NCBI GenBank assembly: GCA_019117105.1
Contig: DXAH01000011.1
Coordinates: 1 to 16,323 of the forward strand
Source: Duodenibacillus intestinigallinarum
GTDB taxonomy: Bacteria > Pseudomonadota > Gammaproteobacteria > Burkholderiales > Burkholderiaceae_F
Direction of reading: 5' to 3'
Length of the DNA stretch: 16,323 bases
Below the pieces are notes generated by a model, which saw only the letters and a program-made list of their open reading frames with translations, did no database searches and was not told the DNA's origin. This document shows, in pieces, positions 1-6,714 of this stretch; the stretch's first letter is position 1, and every line of letters begins with the position of its first letter. The position numbers and the translations under genes were made by a program.

Positions 1-28
1 GAGAGTTCGAGTCTCTCCGACCGCACCA
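1..28 (+). tRNA. 3' end of a tRNA cut by the window edge
   Basis: The first 17 bases form a complete T arm: GAGAG and CTCTC close a 7-base loop, TTCGAGT. The 3' acceptor strand CGACCGC, an A discriminator and an encoded CCA follow. The missing 5' acceptor strand should read GCGGTCG. The anticodon lies outside the window, so the amino acid cannot be assigned. Only five bases separate it from the next tRNA, so the two are probably processed from one transcript. Confidence 0.85.
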
Positions 29-33
29 AGTGC

Positions 34-111
34 TGGGGTATCGCCAAGTCCGGTTAAGGCAGCGGATTCTGAATCCGCCATTCGTAGGTTCGAATCCTAC
101 TACCCCTGCCA
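34..111 (+). tRNA. tRNA-Gln, anticodon CUG
   Basis: A full cloverleaf can be folded. The acceptor strand TGGGGTA faces TACCCCT, the D stem is GCC/GGC, and the anticodon stem GCGGA/TCCGC holds the loop TTCTGAA with anticodon CTG at 69-71. The T arm GTAGG/CCTAC has the loop TTCGAAT. A G discriminator and encoded CCA end it at 111. CUG, the TGGGGTA acceptor start and the G discriminator are all expected of bacterial glutamine tRNA. The first acceptor pair is U1:U72, where the E. coli tRNA has U1-A72. Glutaminyl-tRNA synthetase melts this pair, so the mismatch should be tolerated. Confidence 0.93.
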
Positions 112-135
112 CGCACTTATCAGATTATCGAAGAG

Positions 136-163
136 GCCGCGCCGAAAGGTGAGCGGCTTTTTT
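136..163 (+). terminator. Intrinsic terminator after the tRNA genes
   Basis: GCCGC (136-140) pairs with GCGGC (153-157) around a 12-base loop and is followed by six T residues. It sits 24 bases after the CCA of tRNA-Gln on the same strand, as expected for the end of a tRNA transcript. Confidence 0.7.
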
Positions 164-190
164 CATGCCCGTTTTCTGCGCTCCACCCAA

Positions 191-230
191 GCAAAATGGG
201 CGGAAAGCGCATATCCCGCATCTTCCGCCC
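191..230 (-). terminator. Probable terminator of the MFS transporter gene
   Basis: An 8-bp perfect stem (198-205 with 223-230, GGGCGGAA/TTCCGCCC) lies just after the stop codon of the leftward transporter gene. Read leftward it is followed by ATTTTG, a short, impure T tract, so termination may be partial. Confidence 0.5.
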
Positions 231-252
231 GCTCGAATGCAACTCCGTTTCG

Positions 253-1557
253 TTAGGCTTTGTCGACAGAGTTGCCCGATTCTTTTTCAGCTACCAGCTC
301 GGCTTGAGCTTGCTTTTCCAATTCACGTCGCACTTCGCAGCCGTTTTCGGAAAGTGCCTTGGGCATACCGGTTGCAGGAGCCGGAGCTTTTGGACGGAAG
401 AAGTAAAGGATGGCAACCACCGGAAAGAGCATGGCACCCGCAGCGGCGAGCGTGACCTGGTTGCTGGCCCAAGTAGCAAGTGCGCCGCCCAGCACCGGGC
501 CGATGACGCTGCCGAACTGCTGCACGGAGTAAGAGTATGCAAACACCTTGCCGCGATCCTGCGGATCGGAAGATTGCGTTAGCACGGCGTTGATGGCCGG
601 GAAAATGCCTGCAAAGGTCAATCCGCCCACAAAACGCCAGATCGTAAACCAGGTGAGATCATGAGGAATAGCCTGAACAATGCCGAAAATGCCGCTCAAA
701 AAGAGTGAGAGGTAAAGCACCGGACGGTAGCCCCAGCCTTGACCGAGCATGCCCCAGGGAGGCGAAGCAATCACACCGGAAATGCCGACGATCGAGAAGA
801 CCAGCCCTGAGATGAACACAATGCGATCCATCGAGCCCTGCAACTCGGCAATGTAAAGCGGCAGTACGGGTTGAACCATCAGCACACTCATCTGAACCAC
901 GGCTGCCGCAAAAAGCATGCGCAAAATGACGGGGTTGCGCAAGGGCGTGACGCGAGCGGGTTCCTCGGCGCTCTTTTGAGCGGGTTTAGCACGCGGCGGC
1001 TCTTTAATCAAAACCGCCAAAGCGATGGTGATGGTGGTAAGCGCCACAGCAGCGATTTGGAACGTCGAGCGCATGCCGAACATTTCGGCAAGAAAGCCAC
1101 CCACGAGGGGACCCAAAACGCCGCCCGCGGTTAGGCCAGCCTGCATCAGACCCATGCTAAAACCGATCTTCTTGTGCGGAATGACAGAGGTGAGAATGGC
1201 AAGCTGCGCAGGCCAGAGCCCCGCGGCTAAGCCTTGCAGCACGCGAACACCGAAAAGCTGCCAGGGCGTCTGTACGATAGAACCCAGAAAATAGGTGATG
1301 GCCAGGCAACTTGCGGCTCTCAGCGCCATAAGCTTTCGGGAGCCCTTATCGGACATGGCTCCCCAGATGGGCGCGAAAATGCCGGAAATCAGAAAGCTCA
1401 CGGCAAAGATGATGCTGCTCCACCAATTGACTTCCGCAGTTTGAACGCCGAGCTCCTGAATAAGGTACATCGGCAGGAACGGAATCAACATGGTGTAGCT
1501 TGCCGACATGAGAACAGTGCTGCACGTCAAGACGGCTAAGACCACACGCCAGTTCAT
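253..1557 (-). CDS. MFS drug:H+ antiporter (DHA1 family, MdtG-like)
   Basis: A 434-residue inner-membrane protein of about 12 helices, probably exporting a drug or metabolite against protons; the substrate cannot be read. MFS motif A is visible after helix 2 (GAMSDKGSRK, residues 66-75). Motif C, the antiporter signature, is GGVLGPLVGG at about 145-154. A hydrophilic linker rich in K, P, E and A separates the two six-helix halves near residue 190, and the last 45 residues are hydrophilic. The frame stays open upstream to a TTG at 1632. I chose ATG 1557 because TGAGG lies about 9 bases before it and the first helix starts almost at once. The gene stands alone, divergent from the coiled-coil gene at 1816 and convergent with the tRNAs. 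Family call firm, substrate unknown. Confidence 0.88.
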   Translation of the reverse strand: MNWRVVLAVLTCSTVLMSASYTMLIPFLPMYLIQELGVQTAEVNWWSSIIFAVSFLISGIFAPIWGAMSDKGSRKLMALRAASCLAITYFLGSIVQTPWQLFGVRVLQGLAAGLWPAQLAILTSVIPHKKIGFSMGLMQAGLTAGGVLGPLVGGFLAEMFGMRSTFQIAAVALTTITIALAVLIKEPPRAKPAQKSAEEPARVTPLRNPVILRMLFAAAVVQMSVLMVQPVLPLYIAELQGSMDRIVFISGLVFSIVGISGVIASPPWGMLGQGWGYRPVLYLSLFLSGIFGIVQAIPHDLTWFTIWRFVGGLTFAGIFPAINAVLTQSSDPQDRGKVFAYSYSVQQFGSVIGPVLGGALATWASNQVTLAAAGAMLFPVVAILYFFRPKAPAPATGMPKALSENGCEVRRELEKQAQAELVAEKESGNSVDKA

Positions 1558-1617
1558 AGAAAAAAGCCTCAAGTTTTTTTCGAGATCCCAAATTTTGAGT
1601 CTACGCCCAAAAATCGA

Positions 1618-1646
1618 TTTATAGCGAAACAAAAGGCCGAAGATTA
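1618..1646 (-). promoter_or_regulatory. Possible promoter of the MFS transporter gene
   Basis: On the minus strand a TATAAA -10-like box (1618-1623) lies about 60 bases before the ATG at 1557. The -35 position about 17 bases upstream has no good match to TTGACA, so this is only a candidate. Confidence 0.3.
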
Positions 1647-1815
1647 TTCAGTCGGTTAATGAAGACGAGTTCGCAGTTTGAGACGTTTGGCAACACATGC
1701 CGAACCCAAGGCTGAAGTAAAATTTCGGCTCCGATGGTTCGGGGGTGAGGAATGCTTTTCGCCTCGATCCGAAAACCGACTTTCTTCATTGTTTTCTTGC
1801 TCTGGTGTTTCTTCC

Positions 1816-2493
1816 GTGAAAACGCTCAAACACGTTCTTATCGGCTTTTTGATGGCTGCTGCCACGCAAGTCTTTGCCTTTGATCCCGACCTTGCGGCAA
1901 TCGAGAATCAATCGCTGATGCAAAGGTTCCCCAAGGGATCGATCGTGACGCGTGAAACGGCTGACCAAGCGCTTCGCGAAGTGCGTGCGGCCAAGAGCAA
2001 ACTCAAGGAACTGGTCGAATACTCCAAGCGTCGTTGCAACGAAAATATTTTCGTCAACAGCTGCGTGGAAGACGTTCGCAAGGCCGAGTTGCGTCAGTCA
2101 CGCCGCCTGCAAGCCATCGAATCCGAAGCTCGCCGCATCGTGCGCGAAGATGAAACGCGCAAGGAAGCGGCCCGACAGAAGGAGCGAGACGCCAAAGCAG
2201 CACAGCCGCCAAAGCAGGTAAAGAAGGTTACCCCTCGCAAGCCCACGCAAGCACAGAAAAATGCCCAGGAAAACAAGGCGGCTCATGCCAAGCGCATGAA
2301 GGCGTTGCAGGAGCGTCAGGCCGAGGCCGAGCAGAAAAAAGCTCAGGAAGCCAAGCATCGTGCTGAGTACGACAAGAAGGTCGCCGAGCGTGAGAAGCGC
2401 CGTGCTGAACGAGCAAAAGCTCTGGAAAAGCGCGCCAAGCAGAAGGCCAAGAAAGAACAGGAACAGAAAAAAAACGAGGCTGAAAAGAAGTGA
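1816..2493 (+). CDS. Exported Lys/Ala/Glu-rich coiled-coil protein, function unknown
   Basis: I choose GTG 1816, giving 225 residues, because it places a typical Sec signal peptide at the N-terminus: KTLKH, a hydrophobic stretch, then VFA before FDPD (cleavage near residue 21). Longer in-frame starts (TTG 1678) would bury this signal. The mature protein has a short conserved-looking domain with two cysteines (RRCNENIFVNSCVEDVRK), possibly a periplasmic disulfide. The rest is a highly charged helix of R, K, E, A and Q typical of coiled coils and superficially like the TolA stalk. I recall similar RC-x6-NxC proteins in Burkholderiales, annotated as hypothetical. No ribosome site is obvious. The stop overlaps the start of the helicase gene (GTGA), so the two are probably one operon, yet their functions do not obviously match. 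The role is not known. Confidence 0.7.
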   Translation: MKTLKHVLIGFLMAAATQVFAFDPDLAAIENQSLMQRFPKGSIVTRETADQALREVRAAKSKLKELVEYSKRRCNENIFVNSCVEDVRKAELRQSRRLQAIESEARRIVREDETRKEAARQKERDAKAAQPPKQVKKVTPRKPTQAQKNAQENKAAHAKRMKALQERQAEAEQKKAQEAKHRAEYDKKVAEREKRRAERAKALEKRAKQKAKKEQEQKKNEAEKK

Positions 2494-4745
2494 AATCGGG
2501 GCTCAAGGGCGGCCGAGCCGATCAGGAGCTCGACGAGATTGCCAAAAGTCTGCTTGCTGACGAGAGCTTTTTAGCCGACGATTTCGAGCAGATGGCGCAC
2601 ATTACGACGCCCATCGAGGCGCCGATGATTCCGTTTGCTGAGTTTGAAAAGGACGGCGACACGGCGAAAAAGTCTCTCGGAGACGAGTCCGCCGTCGGAC
2701 TGGGCGCCGTTTTCCCGGGAGACTATGAAGAGCGAGTCCGCCGGGCTTTTGCTTCCGACGGTCCGCTTGCGCAGGCAACGACGGGTTTTGTATCGCGTCC
2801 GGCGCAAATCGAGTTTGCTCTGGCTGTGGCAAGAGCGTTGCAGAGCAAAGGCAAGCTTTTGGCTGAAGCCGGAACCGGAACCGGCAAGACCTTTGCATAC
2901 CTTACGCCCGCTCTGATTGCAGGCTGCCGAGTCATCGTCAGTACGGCCGGCAAGTCGCTTCAGGAACAGTTGTGCCGCAAGGATATTCCGGCATTGATGC
3001 GAGCCTGTGGATTGCCAGCCAATGTAGCGTTGCTCAAGGGCCGCTCCAACTACCTGTGTCGACATCGCATCAATATGTGCGAACGAGGCGAAATCACGCT
3101 TGCTTCGCGTGAAGCGGTGGAGGATTTTCGACGGATCCGCATTTTTTTGGACCGCACCAAAACGGGTGACATCAATGACGTCAGCGGTGTGGCCGAAGAC
3201 AGCGCTGTGTGGCCTTCCGTGACAAGCACCGCAGGCAATTGCCTCGGAAAACACTGCCAGCACGCGCGCGAGTGCTTTGTGACGCGTGCGCGCTTGAGAG
3301 CGCAGAAGGCAAATGTCATCGTTGTCAATCATCATCTCTTTCTTTCGGCGGCGGCCATGGAGCTCGAGGGCGGTCAGGACGACGGCATGCTGCCGCGAGT
3401 TGATGCCGTGATCTTCGACGAAGCGCACAAGTTGCCTGAAATTGCCACAAACTATTTCGGCAGCGAACTGTCGACCACGGCCATTCGAGAAATTGTCGAC
3501 AGCATGCGCCCGATTCTGATGGGTAAATTCAGAAGCGGAGCCCCAAAAGGGACGTCATGGGACGACATCACCCAGACGATCAAAAAGTCGCTCTATGACT
3601 TCGTGCTGGGGTTAGAAGCTGCCGGAGTGCTCGAAGGCGACAGCCGCAATATCGAAACCATCAATGGTATGCAGGGCTCGACGCAACATCTGGAAAACGC
3701 CGCGCTCGTTCTGGAGGTGTTGCTGGAGGCGGCGGCCCCCTACGTGGAGATGAGTGAAGATCTGGGCGTCTTCGTTGAATCGGGCACTGCCGTCTTGCAG
3801 GACATCAAGCAGTGGGTGATCTGGCTTAAGCATGCCGGTATGCCGATGCCGCCGGAACAAAAGCCGTTGGTGCGTTGGATCTCCCGCACACGAAGCGAAG
3901 CGCGTCTTACGGTGACTCCACTTGACATTGCCGAGCCGTTCTCGCAGATGATGAAGCTGCGCAAAGAAACTGCCTGGGTTTTCACATCGGCCACGATGGC
4001 GGTGGGCGAGGGAGAGTTCAAGCATTTTACGCAGGCGCTCGGCATCGAAGGCGCCGAAGAGCACGCTTGGAACTCACCTTTTGATCATGAAAATCAGGCC
4101 ATGCTTTATGTGCCGCCTGATATGCCCAATCTCAAATCTGGCGTGGCGCGCGACGAATTTACCGATGCTTTGATCGAGCAGGTGTGGCCAGTGATTGACA
4201 TGGTGCAGGGGCGAGCCTTCGTGCTGTGCACCAGTTATCGAGGCATGGAGCGCGCGGCCGAGCAGCTGCGCGAACACATCGCCGCCAATGGGCGCGACTA
4301 TACGGTTCTGGTGCAGCGCGAGGAATCAAAAGAAAAGCTTCTCGACAAATTCCGCCACGAGCAGCACCCCATTTTGGTGGCGACGATGAGTTTTTGGGAA
4401 GGCATTGACATCAAGGGCGACCAGCTTTCGCTTGTGATCATCGACAAGCTGCCGTTTCCCAACCGGGAAGACCCGGTTTTTGACGCGCGTTGCAAGTGGC
4501 TCGACAGCCAGGGACAGTCGTCGTTCAACATTTTGTCCGTACCGGCGGCAGCCATTGCACTCAAGCAGGGAACAGGGCGTTTGATTCGCAGCGAAGCCGA
4601 TCGAGGCATTTTGATCATCGGGGACGTGCGCTTGGTACGAGCAGGCTACGGCAAGAAGATTTGGCAGAGCCTGCCTCCATACACAAAGACGCTCAAGCTT
4701 GAGCGTCTGATGCAGTTCTGGAACGAACCGGACTCTTGGCAGTAA
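2490..4745 (+). CDS. yoaA: ATP-dependent iron-sulfur DNA helicase, YoaA/DinG family
   Basis: A 751-residue superfamily 2 helicase of the XPD/DinG group; in E. coli YoaA acts in repair of stalled replication together with the HolC clamp-loader subunit. Walker A is GTGTGKT (128-134) and the DEAH box is residues 310-313. Four cysteines fit the 4Fe-4S ligands: C190, C251, C256 and C262, with the same x4/x5 spacing as DinG. Motif VI QGTGRLIR is at 693-700. The stretches around LLKGRSNYLC and VAEDS-WP-VTST resemble E. coli YoaA more than DinG. About 95 acidic residues precede the helicase core, making it longer than E. coli YoaA (636). The GTG start overlaps the upstream TGA by four bases; GAGG lies 10 bases before it. 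It converges on the Xre gene with a 5-base gap and no separate terminator. Confidence 0.93.
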   Translation: MKSGLKGGRADQELDEIAKSLLADESFLADDFEQMAHITTPIEAPMIPFAEFEKDGDTAKKSLGDESAVGLGAVFPGDYEERVRRAFASDGPLAQATTGFVSRPAQIEFALAVARALQSKGKLLAEAGTGTGKTFAYLTPALIAGCRVIVSTAGKSLQEQLCRKDIPALMRACGLPANVALLKGRSNYLCRHRINMCERGEITLASREAVEDFRRIRIFLDRTKTGDINDVSGVAEDSAVWPSVTSTAGNCLGKHCQHARECFVTRARLRAQKANVIVVNHHLFLSAAAMELEGGQDDGMLPRVDAVIFDEAHKLPEIATNYFGSELSTTAIREIVDSMRPILMGKFRSGAPKGTSWDDITQTIKKSLYDFVLGLEAAGVLEGDSRNIETINGMQGSTQHLENAALVLEVLLEAAAPYVEMSEDLGVFVESGTAVLQDIKQWVIWLKHAGMPMPPEQKPLVRWISRTRSEARLTVTPLDIAEPFSQMMKLRKETAWVFTSATMAVGEGEFKHFTQALGIEGAEEHAWNSPFDHENQAMLYVPPDMPNLKSGVARDEFTDALIEQVWPVIDMVQGRAFVLCTSYRGMERAAEQLREHIAANGRDYTVLVQREESKEKLLDKFRHEQHPILVATMSFWEGIDIKGDQLSLVIIDKLPFPNREDPVFDARCKWLDSQGQSSFNILSVPAAAIALKQGTGRLIRSEADRGILIIGDVRLVRAGYGKKIWQSLPPYTKTLKLERLMQFWNEPDSWQ

Positions 4746-4750
4746 GGCCG

Positions 4751-5206
4751 TCAGCTTTTGACTGAACGAGTCGTTTTTTTCGCCTTGGTGGCTCTTTTAG
4801 GGGTGGAATCTTTCTTGCGGCGCACGCTTTTGGCTTGGGCGCGAGGCTCCTTGGCGGCTTCCTGGGAGGCAGTTACCTTCTTGTGGCGCACGCGCTGCGG
4901 CAAACGATTGCCGTGGGAAGCCTGCAGAACATCGGCGAGAATATCCTCGCAGCTTTCCAGATTGTCGAGAACATGCAACACGCTCAGGATAGTACCGATT
5001 GAAACCGTGGTGTCGCCTCTTTCTATGCGCTTGTAGGTCGAGAGCGAAGTACGGCTTTTTTGCGCCAGTTCCTCTTGCGTCAGCTTGCAGCAGCGGCGTG
5101 CGGCGGAAATGCGTTCGCCTAATTCTTCCGTGAAACTTTGCACGGGCAGGATGAAGAAGCGCTTACGGGAAGCGCGGGCGGGGGGTTGTTTGGGCGCTGC
5201 AGACAT
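4751..5206 (-). CDS. Xre-family HTH regulator with a long basic tail
   Basis: A 151-residue protein in three parts. Residues 1-25 are a basic leader. Residues about 29-83 form a Cro/C1-type helix-turn-helix (LGERISAARRCCKLTQEELA, then TSLSTYKRIERGD), which should bind an operator as a dimer. Residues 101-151 are almost entirely K, R, A, T and S, like histone H1 or the basic tails of some betaproteobacterial DNA-binding proteins, and may give nonspecific DNA affinity. ATG 5206 is the only in-frame start near the domain; no clear ribosome site precedes it. mntP lies 76 bases upstream on the same strand and a good promoter sits in that gap, so the gene can be transcribed on its own. Targets unknown. 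Small HTH proteins beside a membrane transporter sometimes regulate it, but nothing here proves that. Confidence 0.8.
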   Translation of the reverse strand: MSAAPKQPPARASRKRFFILPVQSFTEELGERISAARRCCKLTQEELAQKSRTSLSTYKRIERGDTTVSIGTILSVLHVLDNLESCEDILADVLQASHGNRLPQRVRHKKVTASQEAAKEPRAQAKSVRRKKDSTPKRATKAKKTTRSVKS

Positions 5207-5245
5207 GATTGAAAAGCGTCGAAAAACTCAAACGTTAACAAACCT

Positions 5246-5274
5246 AGCCTAGCAAACTGAGTCTCTGAGATCAA
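5246..5274 (-). promoter_or_regulatory. Probable sigma-70 promoter of the Xre gene
   Basis: On the minus strand TTGATC (5269-5274) is followed after exactly 17 bases by TAGGCT (5246-5251), which is preceded by TGC, an extended -10. The spacer contains the direct repeat CTCAG-N3-CTCAG, which could be an operator for the Xre protein itself. The start site would be about 30 bases before the ATG at 5206. Confidence 0.5.
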
Positions 5275-5282
5275 ACAAAAAC

Positions 5283-5876
5283 TCAAAACAGACCTTGGAA
5301 TACATCATGCTCGTAGAGTACTTTAAGTCCGATGGCAAACAAGACGGCGGCGCCGAAAAGCGAGAGCTTGGCGCTGTGGCGAGCTGCTTTGCTTGAAAGT
5401 TTGCTGCCGAGCATAACGGCAATAGCTGTCAGCACAAAGCAGACGGAGCCAATGACGACCGAGGGCCAGAGGATCGGGAATTTGGCCATGGCAAACGAAA
5501 AGCCTACGGCCAGTGCGTCAAGGCTTGTGGCAACCGACAGCGTCAGGAGCGTTCCCCAGGGGATGGTACCGCAGACCTGGCACAAGGCAGATTCTTCTTC
5601 CTCTTCGGAGAATGCTTCGCGGACCATCGAGACCGAAACCCAGGCAAGCAGTGTAAAAGCAATCCAGTGATCCCAGGAGCTGACCAAATCCGCAACGGTA
5701 TTTCCGGCAAGTCCGCCTGCGAGCGGCATCAGAAACTGGAAGAAGCCAAACGCGGCGGCAAACTGAAAAATGTGTTTGGTTGTAACGTGTTTGCAGGTAG
5801 CGCTCCAGCATAGAGCGACCACCATGGCGTCGATGGAAAGTGCGACGGAGATACCGAGGACTTGTAGTAGAAGCAT
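5283..5876 (-). CDS. mntP: MntP-type manganese efflux pump
   Basis: A 197-residue inner-membrane protein of six predicted helices; E. coli MntP, a Mn2+ exporter, has 188. The two family repeats each carry the expected aspartate: ALSIDAMVV (D16) and ATSLDALAVG (D120), equivalent to the functional aspartates near 16 and 118 in E. coli. WDHWIAFTLL in helix 3 also matches the family. The loop after helix 3 is acidic (five consecutive E), as in E. coli, but additionally contains CQVC (C99 and C102). ATG 5876 puts helix 1 at the N-terminus; no clear ribosome site is seen. I looked in the 211 bases upstream for the yybP-ykoY manganese riboswitch found before mntP in E. coli and could not recognise one. 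Confidence 0.9.
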   Translation of the reverse strand: MLLLQVLGISVALSIDAMVVALCWSATCKHVTTKHIFQFAAAFGFFQFLMPLAGGLAGNTVADLVSSWDHWIAFTLLAWVSVSMVREAFSEEEEESALCQVCGTIPWGTLLTLSVATSLDALAVGFSFAMAKFPILWPSVVIGSVCFVLTAIAVMLGSKLSSKAARHSAKLSLFGAAVLFAIGLKVLYEHDVFQGLF

Positions 5877-6025
5877 TGGTCAGGCTGACGAAAAAGATTG
5901 GAAGCTCGCAAGTTAATCGAGCAGGCGCAACAATAAAACCGCCTTAATCTGAAATATTTGCAGCGGTCGATGCACTTTTGGAAAAGTTGTGCGGATTTTA
6001 TCTATTGCGATTCACAAACGTGATA

Positions 6026-6056
6026 GCCTGAAGAAGGAGCTAACACCGGTTCAGGT
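6026..6056. other. Stem-loop in the gap between fic and mntP
   Basis: CCTGAA (6028-6032 and flanking base) pairs with TTCAGG (6050-6055), extended by a G-T pair, around a loop of about 17 bases. On the plus strand the loop contains AAGGAG, a ribosome-site-like sequence, but no start codon with a usable frame follows. On the minus strand it could slow polymerase after fic, but there is no T tract. Function not evident. Confidence 0.3.
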
Positions 6057-6087
6057 TGCCTCAGTGACATCGCAAAGCCGCCGATAG

Positions 6088-6714
6088 TTACTTACTTGTT
6101 TGTCGCGATAGACATTTCTCCAGTAGCTCGCTTAACGGAACCAAGGATCCGTTCATGCTTTCAATCATCGCTTCGACCAACGTAACATGGGAAATCTTTT
6201 CAAAAGACAAGGTCCATCCGTGTTTGTCGGCAAAGATCTGGAAGAACAGGCGTGTAGATCGTCCGTTTCCTTCACGAAATGGGTGCAGTGCGTTAACTTC
6301 CGACAGGTAGTAGGCCAATCTACAGGCGCACTGCTTAACCTCCATTTCGGAGAAATTCTCTCGCTGCATTTTGCTAAAGATTCCGCGGGCATACGACTCG
6401 ATCATAGGAGCAAAGCAGAAGACGGATTGCCCCTTGCTGATGAATCCTTGTTTGCGAATCTCTCCAGCCCAATCGTAAAGCTCGCCGAAAAGATACTTAT
6501 GGACAGCTTGAAGGTGCTTAAGATCGAAGTTCCCAGTCGGAATATCGTCGTCACTTCGCTTCGATTTAACAAACTTAGAGTTTGTGATTTGACTCTCTAA
6601 TTCGAATAGCAGGTCCTGATGTTTGATCCCGAATTTGTTTCGCAATATCTGGGTGCCAGGATAGACATAAGGATCCTCCAGAGAATCGTATTTGTAATCG
6701 TACTCATCAGACAC
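6088..6714 (-). CDS. fic: Fic-domain AMP-transferase, toxin of a toxin-antitoxin pair
   Basis: Fic proteins transfer AMP from ATP to hydroxyl side chains; the free-standing toxins of this class modify DNA gyrase and topoisomerase IV in studied cases. The complete active-site motif HPFREGNGRSTR is at residues 144-155 of 208 with every key residue present (H144, E148, N150, R152, R155). The target-docking flap (ISKGQSVFCFA) and the N-terminal YPGTQILRNKFGI typical of the family are also visible. No [ST]xxxE[GN] self-inhibition helix is found in this protein, so inhibition should come from a partner. I chose GTG 6714 because AGGAGG lies 9 bases before it; ATG 6753, 13 codons upstream, has no such site. 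The start lies inside the antitoxin gene (8-base overlap), implying coupled translation. Regional base composition is more AT-rich than that of the flanking genes. Confidence 0.92.
   Translation of the reverse strand: MSDEYDYKYDSLEDPYVYPGTQILRNKFGIKHQDLLFELESQITNSKFVKSKRSDDDIPTGNFDLKHLQAVHKYLFGELYDWAGEIRKQGFISKGQSVFCFAPMIESYARGIFSKMQRENFSEMEVKQCACRLAYYLSEVNALHPFREGNGRSTRLFFQIFADKHGWTLSFEKISHVTLVEAMIESMNGSLVPLSELLEKCLSRQTSK

Noticed and set aside
1752..1880. Overlapping reading frame ATG 1752 with a hydrophobic N-terminus (MLFASIRKPTFFIVFLL...).
   Set aside because: It ends after about 42 codons, the GAGG is only one base from the ATG, and the hydrophobic stretch is explained by a T-rich leader. 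The real signal peptide is in the frame of 1816.
2571..3428. Leftward frame of 285 codons opposite the helicase gene.
   Set aside because: Its protein is rich in R, H, S and Q without domain pattern, while the plus strand encodes the Walker A and iron-sulfur motifs.
6036..6075. AAGGAG on the plus strand as the ribosome site of a small gene.
   Set aside because: The only nearby start (GTG 6064) opens a frame of seven codons.
5877..6087. yybP-ykoY manganese riboswitch before mntP.
   Set aside because: I could not line up the conserved elements on the minus strand by eye; only a covariance search could decide.
5880..6090. Duplicate of the tRNA-Ser 3' end as an att site for a Fic island.
   Set aside because: No stretch matching the tRNA 3' end (GGATTCGAAC or GGCGGAGAAG type) was found on the far side of the module.
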